64,000 nt of DNA, taken from positions 62,001-126,000 of the forward strand of contig CAYQTA010000060.1 in assembly GCA_964420365.1 (NCBI GenBank), given 5' to 3'. The position numbers were made by a program, and so were the translations under genes. The number at the start of each line of letters is the position of its first letter. Position 1 is the first letter of the stretch. The notes under the pieces are model-generated. The model did no database searches. It was not told the origin of the DNA and was given only the letters and a program-made list of their open reading frames with translations. Shown one piece after another: positions 57,938-64,000 of this stretch. The DNA comes from JAMOQA01 sp964420365 (GTDB lineage Bacteria > Acidobacteriota > Polarisedimenticolia > J045).

Positions 57938-58590
57938 CAGCCGGACCCCTTTGCCGCCCGGGGTGGTTCGGCTCCGAGCAGCAGCTTGCGCAGGGCGAGG
58001 CGCGCCCGGTGCAGGCGCACCTTCGCGTTGGGGACGCTGATCCCGAGGACCCGGGCGACCTCCTCGCTGGTCAGGCCCTCGAAGTCCCTCAACAGGAGAA
58101 TGATTCGGTAGGCCGGGGGAAGGTTACGGATCGCCTCCTCGAGGCGTTCCCGGTCCTGGAGCCGGATCGTGCTCGCCTCGGGGTCCGGCGCGTCGGGATC
58201 CGGCAGCTCCATCGGTGCCCCTCCTTCCTCCCGGGGTGCCAGCAGTTCCTCGATGTTGACCTGCCGACCGGGATCCCTCGGACCACGCCGGCTCATGCGG
58301 CACTCGTTCGCCACGATCCGCCAGAGCCAGGCCCGGAGAGCATCCGGGTCCTGGAGCGTCCTGAGACGCGTGTACACCTTGATCAGCGTCTCCTGGAGAA
58401 CGTCCTCCGCGTCCTCCCGGTTGCCACACATCCGGAGCCCGAACGAGAAGATCATCGGCCCGAACCGCTCGACGAACCGATCGAAGGCGTCGGCATCCCC
58501 CCGCTGCACGGCGGCGAGGATCTCCCGGTCGCGCTCGCGCTCGGCCGGGTCGCGGCGGGGGGCGGCATTGCTGTCGGCGGGCGGTATCAT
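57937..58590 (-). CDS. ECF-type RNA polymerase sigma factor
   Basis: 217 residues: region 2 DREILAAVQRGDADAFDRFVERFGPMIFSFGLRMCGNREDAEDVLQETLIKVY with the conserved DAEDVLQE, and region 4 EEAIRNLPPAYRIILLLRDFEGLTSEEVARVLGISVPNAKVRLHRAR. The interdomain linker is rather long and acidic. ATG at 58590 lies inside an inverted repeat. Presumably inhibited by the adjacent zinc anti-sigma. Regulon unknown. Confidence 0.93.
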   Translation of the reverse strand: MIPPADSNAAPRRDPAERERDREILAAVQRGDADAFDRFVERFGPMIFSFGLRMCGNREDAEDVLQETLIKVYTRLRTLQDPDALRAWLWRIVANECRMSRRGPRDPGRQVNIEELLAPREEGGAPMELPDPDAPDPEASTIRLQDRERLEEAIRNLPPAYRIILLLRDFEGLTSEEVARVLGISVPNAKVRLHRARLALRKLLLGAEPPRAAKGSG

Positions 58591-58609
58591 GTCCCCGGGA
58601 TCATACCGC
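58581..58609. promoter_or_regulatory. Inverted repeat over the ECF sigma start codon
   Basis: GCGGTAT (58581-58587) and its complement ATACCGC (58603-58609) flank a 15-nt GC core, covering the sigma gene ATG and the divergent promoter space before yaiL. It could be an operator for autoregulation or an mRNA structure that hides the start. Confidence 0.35.
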
Positions 58610-58639
58610 GAACCCGCGCAACGGGCCGGGAGGCACGCG

Positions 58640-59134
58640 ATGTCCGATCTCCGGGACGCCCTCAGGAAGGCCGGGCTCGTCGACGACAGGCGCGCCCGGA
58701 AGATCGCCCACGAGGAGAAGGCGCGCAGGAAACGCCTCGGGAAGAAGGGGGCCGAGGAGGAGCGCCGGCGCCGCGAGGAGGAACGCCTCGCCCGGGAACG
58801 GGCCCGCCGGGAGGAAGACCGGAAGCGCGAGGCGGCCCGGCAGGCCGAGGAGGAACGCCGGCAGCGGCTCTTCCAGCTTGCCCGGGTCATCCGGGACCAC
58901 GCCCTCACCGACGGTGTCCGTGGCAACCGCCGGTTCCATTTCGTCACGCGGGACCGGAAGGTACCCTTCCTCGAGGTCTCCGAGGAGGTCGCCCGGCGTC
59001 TCGAGCAGGGACAGGTCGCGATATGCGAGGTGCCCGACTCGACCCCCGAGGAGTTCGTCGTCGTCGACGCCGCGACCGCCCGCCGCGTCCGCGAGGCCGC
59101 CCCGGAGTACGTCCTCTTCTTCCGGGGCTCCTGA
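58640..59134 (+). CDS. yaiL: DUF2058 family protein (YaiL-like)
   Basis: 164 residues. Residues 1-75 are a highly charged Arg/Glu helix (RKAGLVDDRRARKIAHEEKARRKR) and the rest a compact domain (VPFLEVSEEVARRLEQGQVAICEVPD). This is the YaiL/DUF2058 pattern, nucleoprotein-like and of unknown function. ATG at 58640 with GGGAGG 7 nt before. Transcribed away from the ECF sigma gene. Confidence 0.85.
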   Translation: MSDLRDALRKAGLVDDRRARKIAHEEKARRKRLGKKGAEEERRRREEERLARERARREEDRKREAARQAEEERRQRLFQLARVIRDHALTDGVRGNRRFHFVTRDRKVPFLEVSEEVARRLEQGQVAICEVPDSTPEEFVVVDAATARRVREAAPEYVLFFRGS

Positions 59135-59138
59135 TCCC

Positions 59139-59639
59139 CTACTTCGCCTCGATCTGCCAGGGATTGCCCCCGAACAGGTCGTCGAAGTGATCCGGCGGAA
59201 CCCGGTGCTCGTCGGGCTGCCGGTGGTCGTACTCGTGGGACGCCATCGACACCAGGACCGTGTCCGGCTCGAGGCTCATCCAGCCGTGGTAGATGCCGGG
59301 CGGCACGACGAGGAGCTGGGGCTTCCGGGCGGTCAGGACGACCTTCTCCGCCTCCCGGTACGTCGGGCTGTCCTCCCGGCCGTCGACGAGGCAGAAGAGG
59401 GCCGAGCCGTGCGCGATGTGGAACCAGTCGTGCAGCTGCCGGTGCGCGTGGAAGGCACGGATCGTCATCGGCGCGGGGTCCACGACCAGGTAGACCTGGC
59501 GAATCCGCTCCACGAAGGGATCCGACTCGTGGATCGCCTCCCAGAGAAGCCCCCTCGTGTCCACGTGCACCTGGTAGTCGACGACGGAGACCCCGCGGAT
59601 GCCACGGGGATGGATGCGATCCTCCGGAAACGCGCTCAT
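59139..59639 (-). CDS. dTDP-4-dehydrorhamnose 3,5-epimerase-family cupin (RmlC-like)
   Basis: 166-residue cupin. IRAFHAHRQLHDWFHIAHGSALFCLVDGRED carries the RmlC-type catalytic His of the HxH segment, and LLVVPPGIYHGWMSL is a second cupin motif. Shorter than true RmlC (about 180). The neighbour is an RmlD-type reductase, so a dTDP-rhamnose-like sugar is plausible, but rmlA and rmlB are not here. ATG at 59639 overlaps the rmlD stop. Confidence 0.85.
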   Translation of the reverse strand: MSAFPEDRIHPRGIRGVSVVDYQVHVDTRGLLWEAIHESDPFVERIRQVYLVVDPAPMTIRAFHAHRQLHDWFHIAHGSALFCLVDGREDSPTYREAEKVVLTARKPQLLVVPPGIYHGWMSLEPDTVLVSMASHEYDHRQPDEHRVPPDHFDDLFGGNPWQIEAK

Positions 59640-60502
59640 CGGGTCCTCCCGGCGGGAACCTTTCCGCTCTTCTCGAGGTATTCCTCGAGGGCTTCCTGCC
59701 ACGGCCGCAGCGGCCGCGGAAGCCGCTCGCTGGCCAGGGCCGACCACGGGGGCCGCGCCGCGCGCCGCCCCGCCGCGGCGGTCGACTGGGGAGCGAGGTC
59801 CACCTCGACCCCGGCGATCTCGAACGTCTGCCGCGCGAACTCGTACCAGGAGCAGTACCCCTCGTTGACCACGTGGAACAGTCCCCGCGCCCCTTCCTCC
59901 ATCAGCGAGACGATCGTCGCGGCGAGGTCGGCCGTGTAGGTCGGGCTCAGCACCTGGTCGTCGACGACCCGCACCGTCCCCCGGGTCTCGGCCAGGTGCA
60001 GCATGAGCTGCGGGAAGGTCCAGCCCTTGCCGCTCGCCCGCACGCCGTAGAGCCCGGCGGAGCGCACGATCAGCGCTCCCGGCTGGACCTGTCGCACCAG
60101 GTCCTCCCCGGCGACCTTGCTCGTCCCGTAGACGTTCACCGGCCCGGGCGGATCGGACTCCACCCAGGGTCGTCGTGGCTCCGGGACCCGCCGGCCGAAG
60201 ACGTAGTCGGTCGAAACGAAGCAGGTCCGCGCCCCCACCTCCGCGGCCGCCCGGGCGACGTTCCACGGTGCGACCGCGTTCAGGCGGAACGCCCGCTCCG
60301 GGTCGAGCTCGCAGTCGTCCACCCGGTGGAAGGCCGCCGTGTTCACCACCCAGTCCGGCCGAGCCTCCCGCAGCACCGCGAGCAGCCCCAGCGGATCGTT
60401 CACGTCCACCTGCTGGTGGGTCAGCGGCACCGCCCGGTCGCCGAGGGCCGCGCACAGGTCGGACCCGAGCTGGCCCGCCGCCCCGATGACGACGACCTTC
60501 AT
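59636..60502 (-). CDS. rfbD: dTDP-4-dehydrorhamnose reductase (RmlD/RfbD-like)
   Basis: 288-residue reductase. GAAGQLGSDL (NADPH loop), VNTAAFHRVDDCELDPERAFRLNAVA, VSTDYVFGR and the YGTSKVAGE catalytic Tyr/Lys motif are those of RmlD. It gives the last step to dTDP-L-rhamnose or a related sugar. ATG at 60502 overlaps the stop of the upstream epimerase gene. Confidence 0.92.
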   Translation of the reverse strand: MKVVVIGAAGQLGSDLCAALGDRAVPLTHQQVDVNDPLGLLAVLREARPDWVVNTAAFHRVDDCELDPERAFRLNAVAPWNVARAAAEVGARTCFVSTDYVFGRRVPEPRRPWVESDPPGPVNVYGTSKVAGEDLVRQVQPGALIVRSAGLYGVRASGKGWTFPQLMLHLAETRGTVRVVDDQVLSPTYTADLAATIVSLMEEGARGLFHVVNEGYCSWYEFARQTFEIAGVEVDLAPQSTAAAGRRAARPPWSALASERLPRPLRPWQEALEEYLEKSGKVPAGRTR

Positions 60503-61572
60503 GCGCCCACCCCCGCGAGCGCCTCCATCGGGCGGACCTTGTCGTCGCGAATGCCCTGCTGCTCGAACCAGCGGATGTTGAAGTAGACCGGGTTCTCGTC
60601 GGGGCCCTGCCCGTAGACGCCCTTCTCCAGGTTGTCCCAGATCTCGAGCACGGCCTTCGTCGTCCCTCGTTCGGCGCGGAACCCGAGGTCCCGGGCGATC
60701 CGCTCGCCCGAGACGTAGTAGCTGCGGTTGCCGTAGGAGATGCTCCGGTCACGGGAAACGTGTACCTTGACGCCCCGGTGCTCCTCCAGGACCTCGGCGA
60801 CCCAGTGCGCGATCTCGAGCACCCGGTAGTTCTTCCGCAGGACGTTGTACACCTTTCCCCGCACCAGGTCCGCCGGCGAGATCATGCAGTACAGGTAGGC
60901 ATCCGCGGCGTCCCGCACGTGCAGCAGCGGACGCCAGGCCTCTCCGCTCGAGTGCACCGTCAGCTTCCGGTGCTTCCAGGCGTGGAGCGTGAAGACGTTG
61001 ACCACCAGGTCGAACCGCATCCGCGGCGCATGTCCGAAGAGGGTGCCCTTCCTGAGCATCACCGGGCAGAAGAGGGGCTCCTGCTCGGCGAGCTCGAGGA
61101 GGCTCAGCTCCGCCATCCGCTTCGTCTTCGAGTAGTTCGCGGTCGGCGCAACCCGGGCATCCTCGGTCAGCACCTGCACGTCCGGGGAGGCTCCCCGGAT
61201 GTCCGAGTAGTAGATCGAGCAGGACGACGCGTACACGAACTTCAGGGGACGGCCCGTCCGCCGGGCGCGGTCCACCGCGAGCCGCCCGAGCTCCCGGGTC
61301 ACCTGGACGTTCAGCTCCGCGTTGAGCCGGGGGGCGAAGTCGGCGGTCGGATCGTTCGACATCCCCGCCAGGTGAACGATCGCGTCGACGTCATCCAGCC
61401 AGCCCTCGTCGGCCTCCCGGATGTCCGCCTCGACCAGGTCGAGCCGGGGGTGCCGCGGGAGGGCGTTCGGGAACCAGAACGTGTCGACGACACGGACGTC
61501 GAACCCCATCGCGAGGAGGTCGGGAACCAGGACGCTCCCCACGTAGCCGCCGCCGCCGGTGACCAGGATCAT
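60499..61572 (-). CDS. NAD-dependent sugar-nucleotide epimerase/dehydratase (SDR)
   Basis: 357 residues: GGGGYVGSVLVPDLL nucleotide loop, VDAIVHLAGMSNDPTADF, YASSCSIYYSD and the catalytic ANYSKTKRMAE, in the extended SDR class of sugar-nucleotide enzymes. It is longer than typical UDP-glucose epimerase at the C-terminus. Substrate unknown; the neighbours point to a surface-polysaccharide sugar. The ATG at 61572 has AAGGAGAGG upstream. First gene of a three-gene unit read from a sigma-54 promoter. Confidence 0.85.
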   Translation of the reverse strand: MILVTGGGGYVGSVLVPDLLAMGFDVRVVDTFWFPNALPRHPRLDLVEADIREADEGWLDDVDAIVHLAGMSNDPTADFAPRLNAELNVQVTRELGRLAVDRARRTGRPLKFVYASSCSIYYSDIRGASPDVQVLTEDARVAPTANYSKTKRMAELSLLELAEQEPLFCPVMLRKGTLFGHAPRMRFDLVVNVFTLHAWKHRKLTVHSSGEAWRPLLHVRDAADAYLYCMISPADLVRGKVYNVLRKNYRVLEIAHWVAEVLEEHRGVKVHVSRDRSISYGNRSYYVSGERIARDLGFRAERGTTKAVLEIWDNLEKGVYGQGPDENPVYFNIRWFEQQGIRDDKVRPMEALAGVGA

Positions 61573-61620
61573 CGGGCCTCTCCTTTTCGCCGGGCAGGGA
61601 ACTCCCGGGAAGCGATCCGA

Positions 61621-61636
61621 AGCAAGCGCCGTGCCG
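61621..61636 (-). promoter_or_regulatory. Sigma-54 promoter of the SDR-rfbD-epimerase operon
   Basis: Minus strand CGGCACG-GCGC-TTGCT: consensus at every fixed base except the first, GG at 61635-61634 and GC at 61623-61622 with 10 nt between. Start would be near 61610, 38 nt before the ATG. Confidence 0.7.
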
Positions 61637-61723
61637 GGCCGGACCGGGGAAAACGCCCACGACTTCGACGGGATCCCGACACCTCCGCCCCCGTGGCGTC
61701 GACATCCCGGCGCATCCGCCCCG

Positions 61724-61744
61724 CCATCCGTTTCTTCCGGATGG
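61724..61744. promoter_or_regulatory. Inverted repeat overlapping the glycosyltransferase -24 element
   Basis: CCATCCG-N7-CGGATGG, a perfect 7-bp inverted repeat (61724-61730 with 61738-61744) whose right arm includes the -24 GG of the plus-strand promoter. Further CATCC copies at 61703 and 61713 are spaced 10-12 nt, about one helix turn. Possible operator or activator site. Confidence 0.45.
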
Positions 61745-61757
61745 CACGGGACGTGCT
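61742..61757 (+). promoter_or_regulatory. Sigma-54 promoter of the glycosyltransferase gene
   Basis: TGGCACG-GGAC-GTGCT, consensus at all fixed bases but one (G for T at the first position of TTGC), with GG 61743-61744 and GC 61755-61756 exactly 10 nt apart. The ATG is 44 nt after the GC, as in the FecR/DUF6600 gene. Confidence 0.65.
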
Positions 61758-61800
61758 TCGCTGTTTCCGCACGGGGCCAGCGGGTCCCGGGGGAGGATCG

Positions 61801-62583
61801 ATGGTCTCGATCGTCATCGCCAGCGCCCGCCGGGGAGACCCGGCGCGGCCCCTCGCCACCTGGGCGGACCTGATCATGGCGGCCAACTCCGCCACCCTGT
61901 ACGCCCCCGACTGCGAGCTGGTGATCGCCTGGAAGGGACCCTGTCCCCCGGAGGGACTCCTCCCCAACCCGCGGATGGTCCTGGTCCGCCAGCCGGGCGA
62001 CGCCCGTTCCTACGGCGAGGCCTACCAGTTCGCCGTGGAGCGGGCATCCGGGGACGAGCTCATCCTGCTCAACGACGACGCGGTCCTCCTGCCGACGACC
62101 GTTCCGATCCTCCTCGAGGACGTCGAGCTGCTGCGCCGTCACCGGCCGCCGGTTCGACCCGGCTTCGTCGCCTGCCGTTCCAACGTCGCCCCCGGGCCGC
62201 AGAACATCCGTTCCGCCAACGGCGGGACCCTCGAGGGCGGGCTGATGCGCTGGACGACCGAGCAGTCGATCCTCGCGGCCGAGCGGGTCTCACCGATCGC
62301 CGCCTGGATCGAGCGGCGCGCCCTCGACGAGATCGGCGGTTTCCCGCCGATCAACTGGTTCTCCGACGACCTGATGTGCTGGGACCTCTCGCGAAGGGGG
62401 TACACCCACTTCGTCAGCCGCGCCTACGTCCACCACGTCGGGATGCGTGCCACCACCGAGGACGGTACCACGCCCGGGCAGCTTCTCGAGGAGGGCCTGG
62501 CCTGGGTCCGCCGCCATCGCCCGGATTTCCTCGCGGTGCTCGAGGCGCGGGCCAGGGAAACGGCCGCGGGCGCGCCTCGCTAG
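61801..62583 (+). CDS. GT2-like glycosyltransferase
   Basis: 260 residues. N-terminal strand MVSIVIASARRGDP, middle ASGDELILLNDDAVLLPTTV (DD metal/nucleotide motif) and C-terminal GGFPPINWFSDDLMCWDLSRRGYTHFVSRAYVHHVG fit the GT-A fold of family 2. Sugar donor and acceptor unknown; it probably adds to a surface glycan. ATG with GGAGG upstream. Its stop overlaps that of the next gene on the other strand as CTAG. Confidence 0.8.
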   Translation: MVSIVIASARRGDPARPLATWADLIMAANSATLYAPDCELVIAWKGPCPPEGLLPNPRMVLVRQPGDARSYGEAYQFAVERASGDELILLNDDAVLLPTTVPILLEDVELLRRHRPPVRPGFVACRSNVAPGPQNIRSANGGTLEGGLMRWTTEQSILAAERVSPIAAWIERRALDEIGGFPPINWFSDDLMCWDLSRRGYTHFVSRAYVHHVGMRATTEDGTTPGQLLEEGLAWVRRHRPDFLAVLEARARETAAGAPR

Positions 62584-62981
62584 GAGTTGAAGCCGGCCTC
62601 GCCGAAGAAGTTCCCCCTGTACTGCGAGGCATCCTCGCCGAAGGACAGGACCTCCTCCCGGGTGACCAGGTAGGTCGCGTGCTCGCCGTAGACCCGCGAG
62701 AAGTCGACCCGGCCCTCGTTTCCCTCCTCGTCCCGGAACAGGAGCTCCGCCAGGTTCTCGCTGGCGGCGGACTGGAGGGCCGCCCGGCAGACCGGGCAGC
62801 GGAACTCGACCCGGTCCCCCTCCTCGAACTCCAGCTCCGGGGCCTTCAGCACCTCGTAGTTCCCGGGCTGCGGATCGAGGAGCACGAGCCCCGTGCGGCC
62901 CCGGTTCGTCGCCAGCAGGATCACCTTGACGTTCGGGTTCAGGGTCGCCCGGCACTGGGGGCAGGAGTAGGTGCGCTTCAT
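62580..62981 (-). CDS. Zinc-ribbon protein of unknown function
   Basis: 133 residues with two Cys pairs, C7-x2-C10 and C62-x2-C65, separated by a strand-rich stretch (VKVILLATNRGRTGLVLLDPQPG). The remainder is acidic with ENLAELLFRDEEGNEGRVDFSRVYGEHATYLV. I do not recognise the family. ATG at 62981, about 70 nt after the TPR gene. Confidence 0.8.
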   Translation of the reverse strand: MKRTYSCPQCRATLNPNVKVILLATNRGRTGLVLLDPQPGNYEVLKAPELEFEEGDRVEFRCPVCRAALQSAASENLAELLFRDEEGNEGRVDFSRVYGEHATYLVTREEVLSFGEDASQYRGNFFGEAGFNS

Positions 62982-63049
62982 CGTCTTCTGCTCCTTCCGT
63001 CTCCGGTCCTCACCGTGAACGTGGCACCTCGTCCCGGCCGCCGCCAGCC

Positions 63050-64000
63050 CTACTTCGGCAGCTCGTTCGCCAGGGCCCGGGCATCCTTCGCCTCCGGGCT
63101 GTCCGGCGCCAGCTCGACGAACTTCTCGAAGTGGGCCCGGGCCTCCTTCAGCCTGCCCAGGCCGAGCAGGGCGTACCCGAGCTGGAGATGGGCCTTCGCG
63201 TAGTTCGGGTTGATCTCGAGGGCCTTCTCGAAGGCGACCACCGCCCGCTCCCGGTCCGCCTTCGTCAGGTCGGCCCGGTTCATGATGGTCGCGCCGACGT
63301 TGTAGTAGAGCTTGTCCGCGTTCTCCGGGTCCTTCTCCGCGACCTTCTTGAACAGCTCCTCGGCACCGGCGGCGTCCCCCTCGGCCGCCTTGATCTGGGC
63401 CATCTCCAGCATCGCCTCGGTATCGTCGGGAATCGCGGCCAGCCACTTCTCGACCGCCTCCTTCACCTTGTCCTGCTGGCCCGCGGCCCGGTACGCCTCG
63501 ACGAGGAGCTTGTGCACCCGGGCGTCCTCCGGGGACAGTTCCCGCTCCTTCTCGAGGTACGGGATGGCGAACTGGAGCTGGCCGGACTCCTGCATCCAGC
63601 GGGCCATCCAGAGGCGCACTCCCCTGCGCTCCGGGTCGACCTGCAGGAGCTTCCGCGCCTCGCGCAGCGCCGCCCCGGTATCGCCCGCCCGGCCCAGGGC
63701 CTGGACCCGCTTCCAGAGCAGGTCGGCGTCGTCGGGATGCTCCGCCAGCGCCTTCCCGTACTGCTCGGCCGCTTCCTTGAAGTTGCCGAGGGCCATCGCC
63801 TCGTCGCCCAGCTCGGCCGGTGACATCTTCTTGCGACGCTTCTCCGCGACCTCCGCCCGTGCCCGGGCCTCCTTCGCCCGCTGCACCTGGGCGAGCTTCT
63901 CCTGGTAGTCCTCGATCCGGGCGACCGTGAACTCGATCGTGGCGTTGCCGCCCCGGTACTGGAGCACCGGCATCCGGTCCTGCTGGCCCGGCAGCAGCCC
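63050..64000 (-). CDS. TPR-repeat protein (5' end outside window)
   Basis: At least 316 visible residues, ending at 63050 and open to the window edge; the ATG at 63973 is probably internal because coding continues upstream (GLLPGQQDR). A helical Arg/Lys/Glu segment (IEDYQEKLAQVQRAKEARARAEV) is followed by TPR units (GNFKEAAEQYGKALAEHPDDADLLWKR, RAVVAFEKALEINPNYAKAHLQLGYALLGLGRLKEARAHFEKFVELAPDSPEAK). Function unknown; TPRs mediate protein contacts. Confidence 0.88.
   Translation of the reverse strand, partial: GLLPGQQDRMPVLQYRGGNATIEFTVARIEDYQEKLAQVQRAKEARARAEVAEKRRKKMSPAELGDEAMALGNFKEAAEQYGKALAEHPDDADLLWKRVQALGRAGDTGAALREARKLLQVDPERRGVRLWMARWMQESGQLQFAIPYLEKERELSPEDARVHKLLVEAYRAAGQQDKVKEAVEKWLAAIPDDTEAMLEMAQIKAAEGDAAGAEELFKKVAEKDPENADKLYYNVGATIMNRADLTKADRERAVVAFEKALEINPNYAKAHLQLGYALLGLGRLKEARAHFEKFVELAPDSPEAKDARALANELPK

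Overview
The window is 64 kb of very GC-rich (roughly 70% G+C), gene-dense bacterial chromosome from a Gram-negative, outer-membrane organism. Lipid A genes (lpxC, skp-lpxD-fabZ-lpxA), lolCD, bamD, TonB/ExbB parts and a TonB-dependent receptor show the envelope type. The gene mix also includes lpxC-ntrY-ntrX, def-fmt-rsmB-PASTA-rpe-ybgC-bamD, prkA-yeaH-spoVR, an EF-G2, a GAF-like protein ending in an RFARLL-type helical domain, and a FecR/DUF6600 protein. Together this fits Acidobacteriota (Thermoanaerobaculia-like) best, but that is an inference because there is no rRNA, tRNA or other phylogenetic RNA marker here. I see no insertion sequence, prophage, CRISPR array or integrated element; it reads as core chromosome.

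Layout. 1-10.6 kb (all minus): clpC, then skp-lpxD-fabZ-lpxA-Gfo/Idh-serine hydrolase-tonB-DEAD helicase-exbB/tolQ, most of them joined by stop/start overlaps. 10.7-16.2 kb (minus): tsaB-rimI fusion, psd, pssA, an exported coiled-coil protein, lolC/E and lolD. 16.4-21.1 kb (plus): prkA-yeaH-spoVR. 21.2-25.8 kb (minus): TonB-dependent receptor, small exported Cys protein and half-size TauE, downstream of ntrX. 25.8-29.0 kb (minus): lpxC-ntrY with ntrX. 29.3-31.7 kb (plus): GAF-like protein and an EamA transporter. 31.6-35.6 kb (minus): hslV-hslU-lipoprotein-dapF. 35.7-41.0 kb (plus): hybrid histidine kinase, DUF72 protein, secreted subtilase. 41.1-47.4 kb (minus): def-fmt-rsmB-PASTA-rpe-thioesterase-bamD-SMUG1. 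47.7-50.1 kb (plus): FecR/DUF6600 protein. 50.1-51.0 kb (minus): zinc-ribbon pseudo-M48 protein. 51.5-57.7 kb (plus): EF-G2, asnS, rimO, pgpA, ribF. 57.7-59.1 kb: ECF sigma and anti-sigma (minus) opposite yaiL (plus). 59.1-62.6 kb: sugar-nucleotide genes (minus) opposite a glycosyltransferase (plus). 62.6-64 kb (minus): zinc-ribbon protein and the end of a TPR protein.

How the genes fit together. Most of the window builds or looks after the cell envelope: lipid A, phospholipids (psd, pssA, pgpA), lipoprotein export, Bam, TonB energisation, metal uptake and surface polysaccharide. Stop and start codons overlap (ATGA, GTGA, TTGA) at most junctions inside the minus-strand operons, implying translational coupling.

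The most notable regulatory signal is three near-consensus sigma-54 (-24/-12) promoters with exact GG-N10-GC spacing. One precedes the FecR/DUF6600 protein and a divergent pair serves the sugar-nucleotide operon and the glycosyltransferase. The only sigma-54-activator-like protein in the window (ntrX, beside lpxC) has lost the GAFTGA loop and has degenerate ATPase motifs, so the activator for those promoters must lie elsewhere. Other items worth follow-up are a pseudo-M48 protein with zinc ribbons, a likely leaderless lpxC transcript, a GnnA-like gene in the lpx operon without an adjacent GnnB, and a receptor/Cys-protein/half-TauE cassette.
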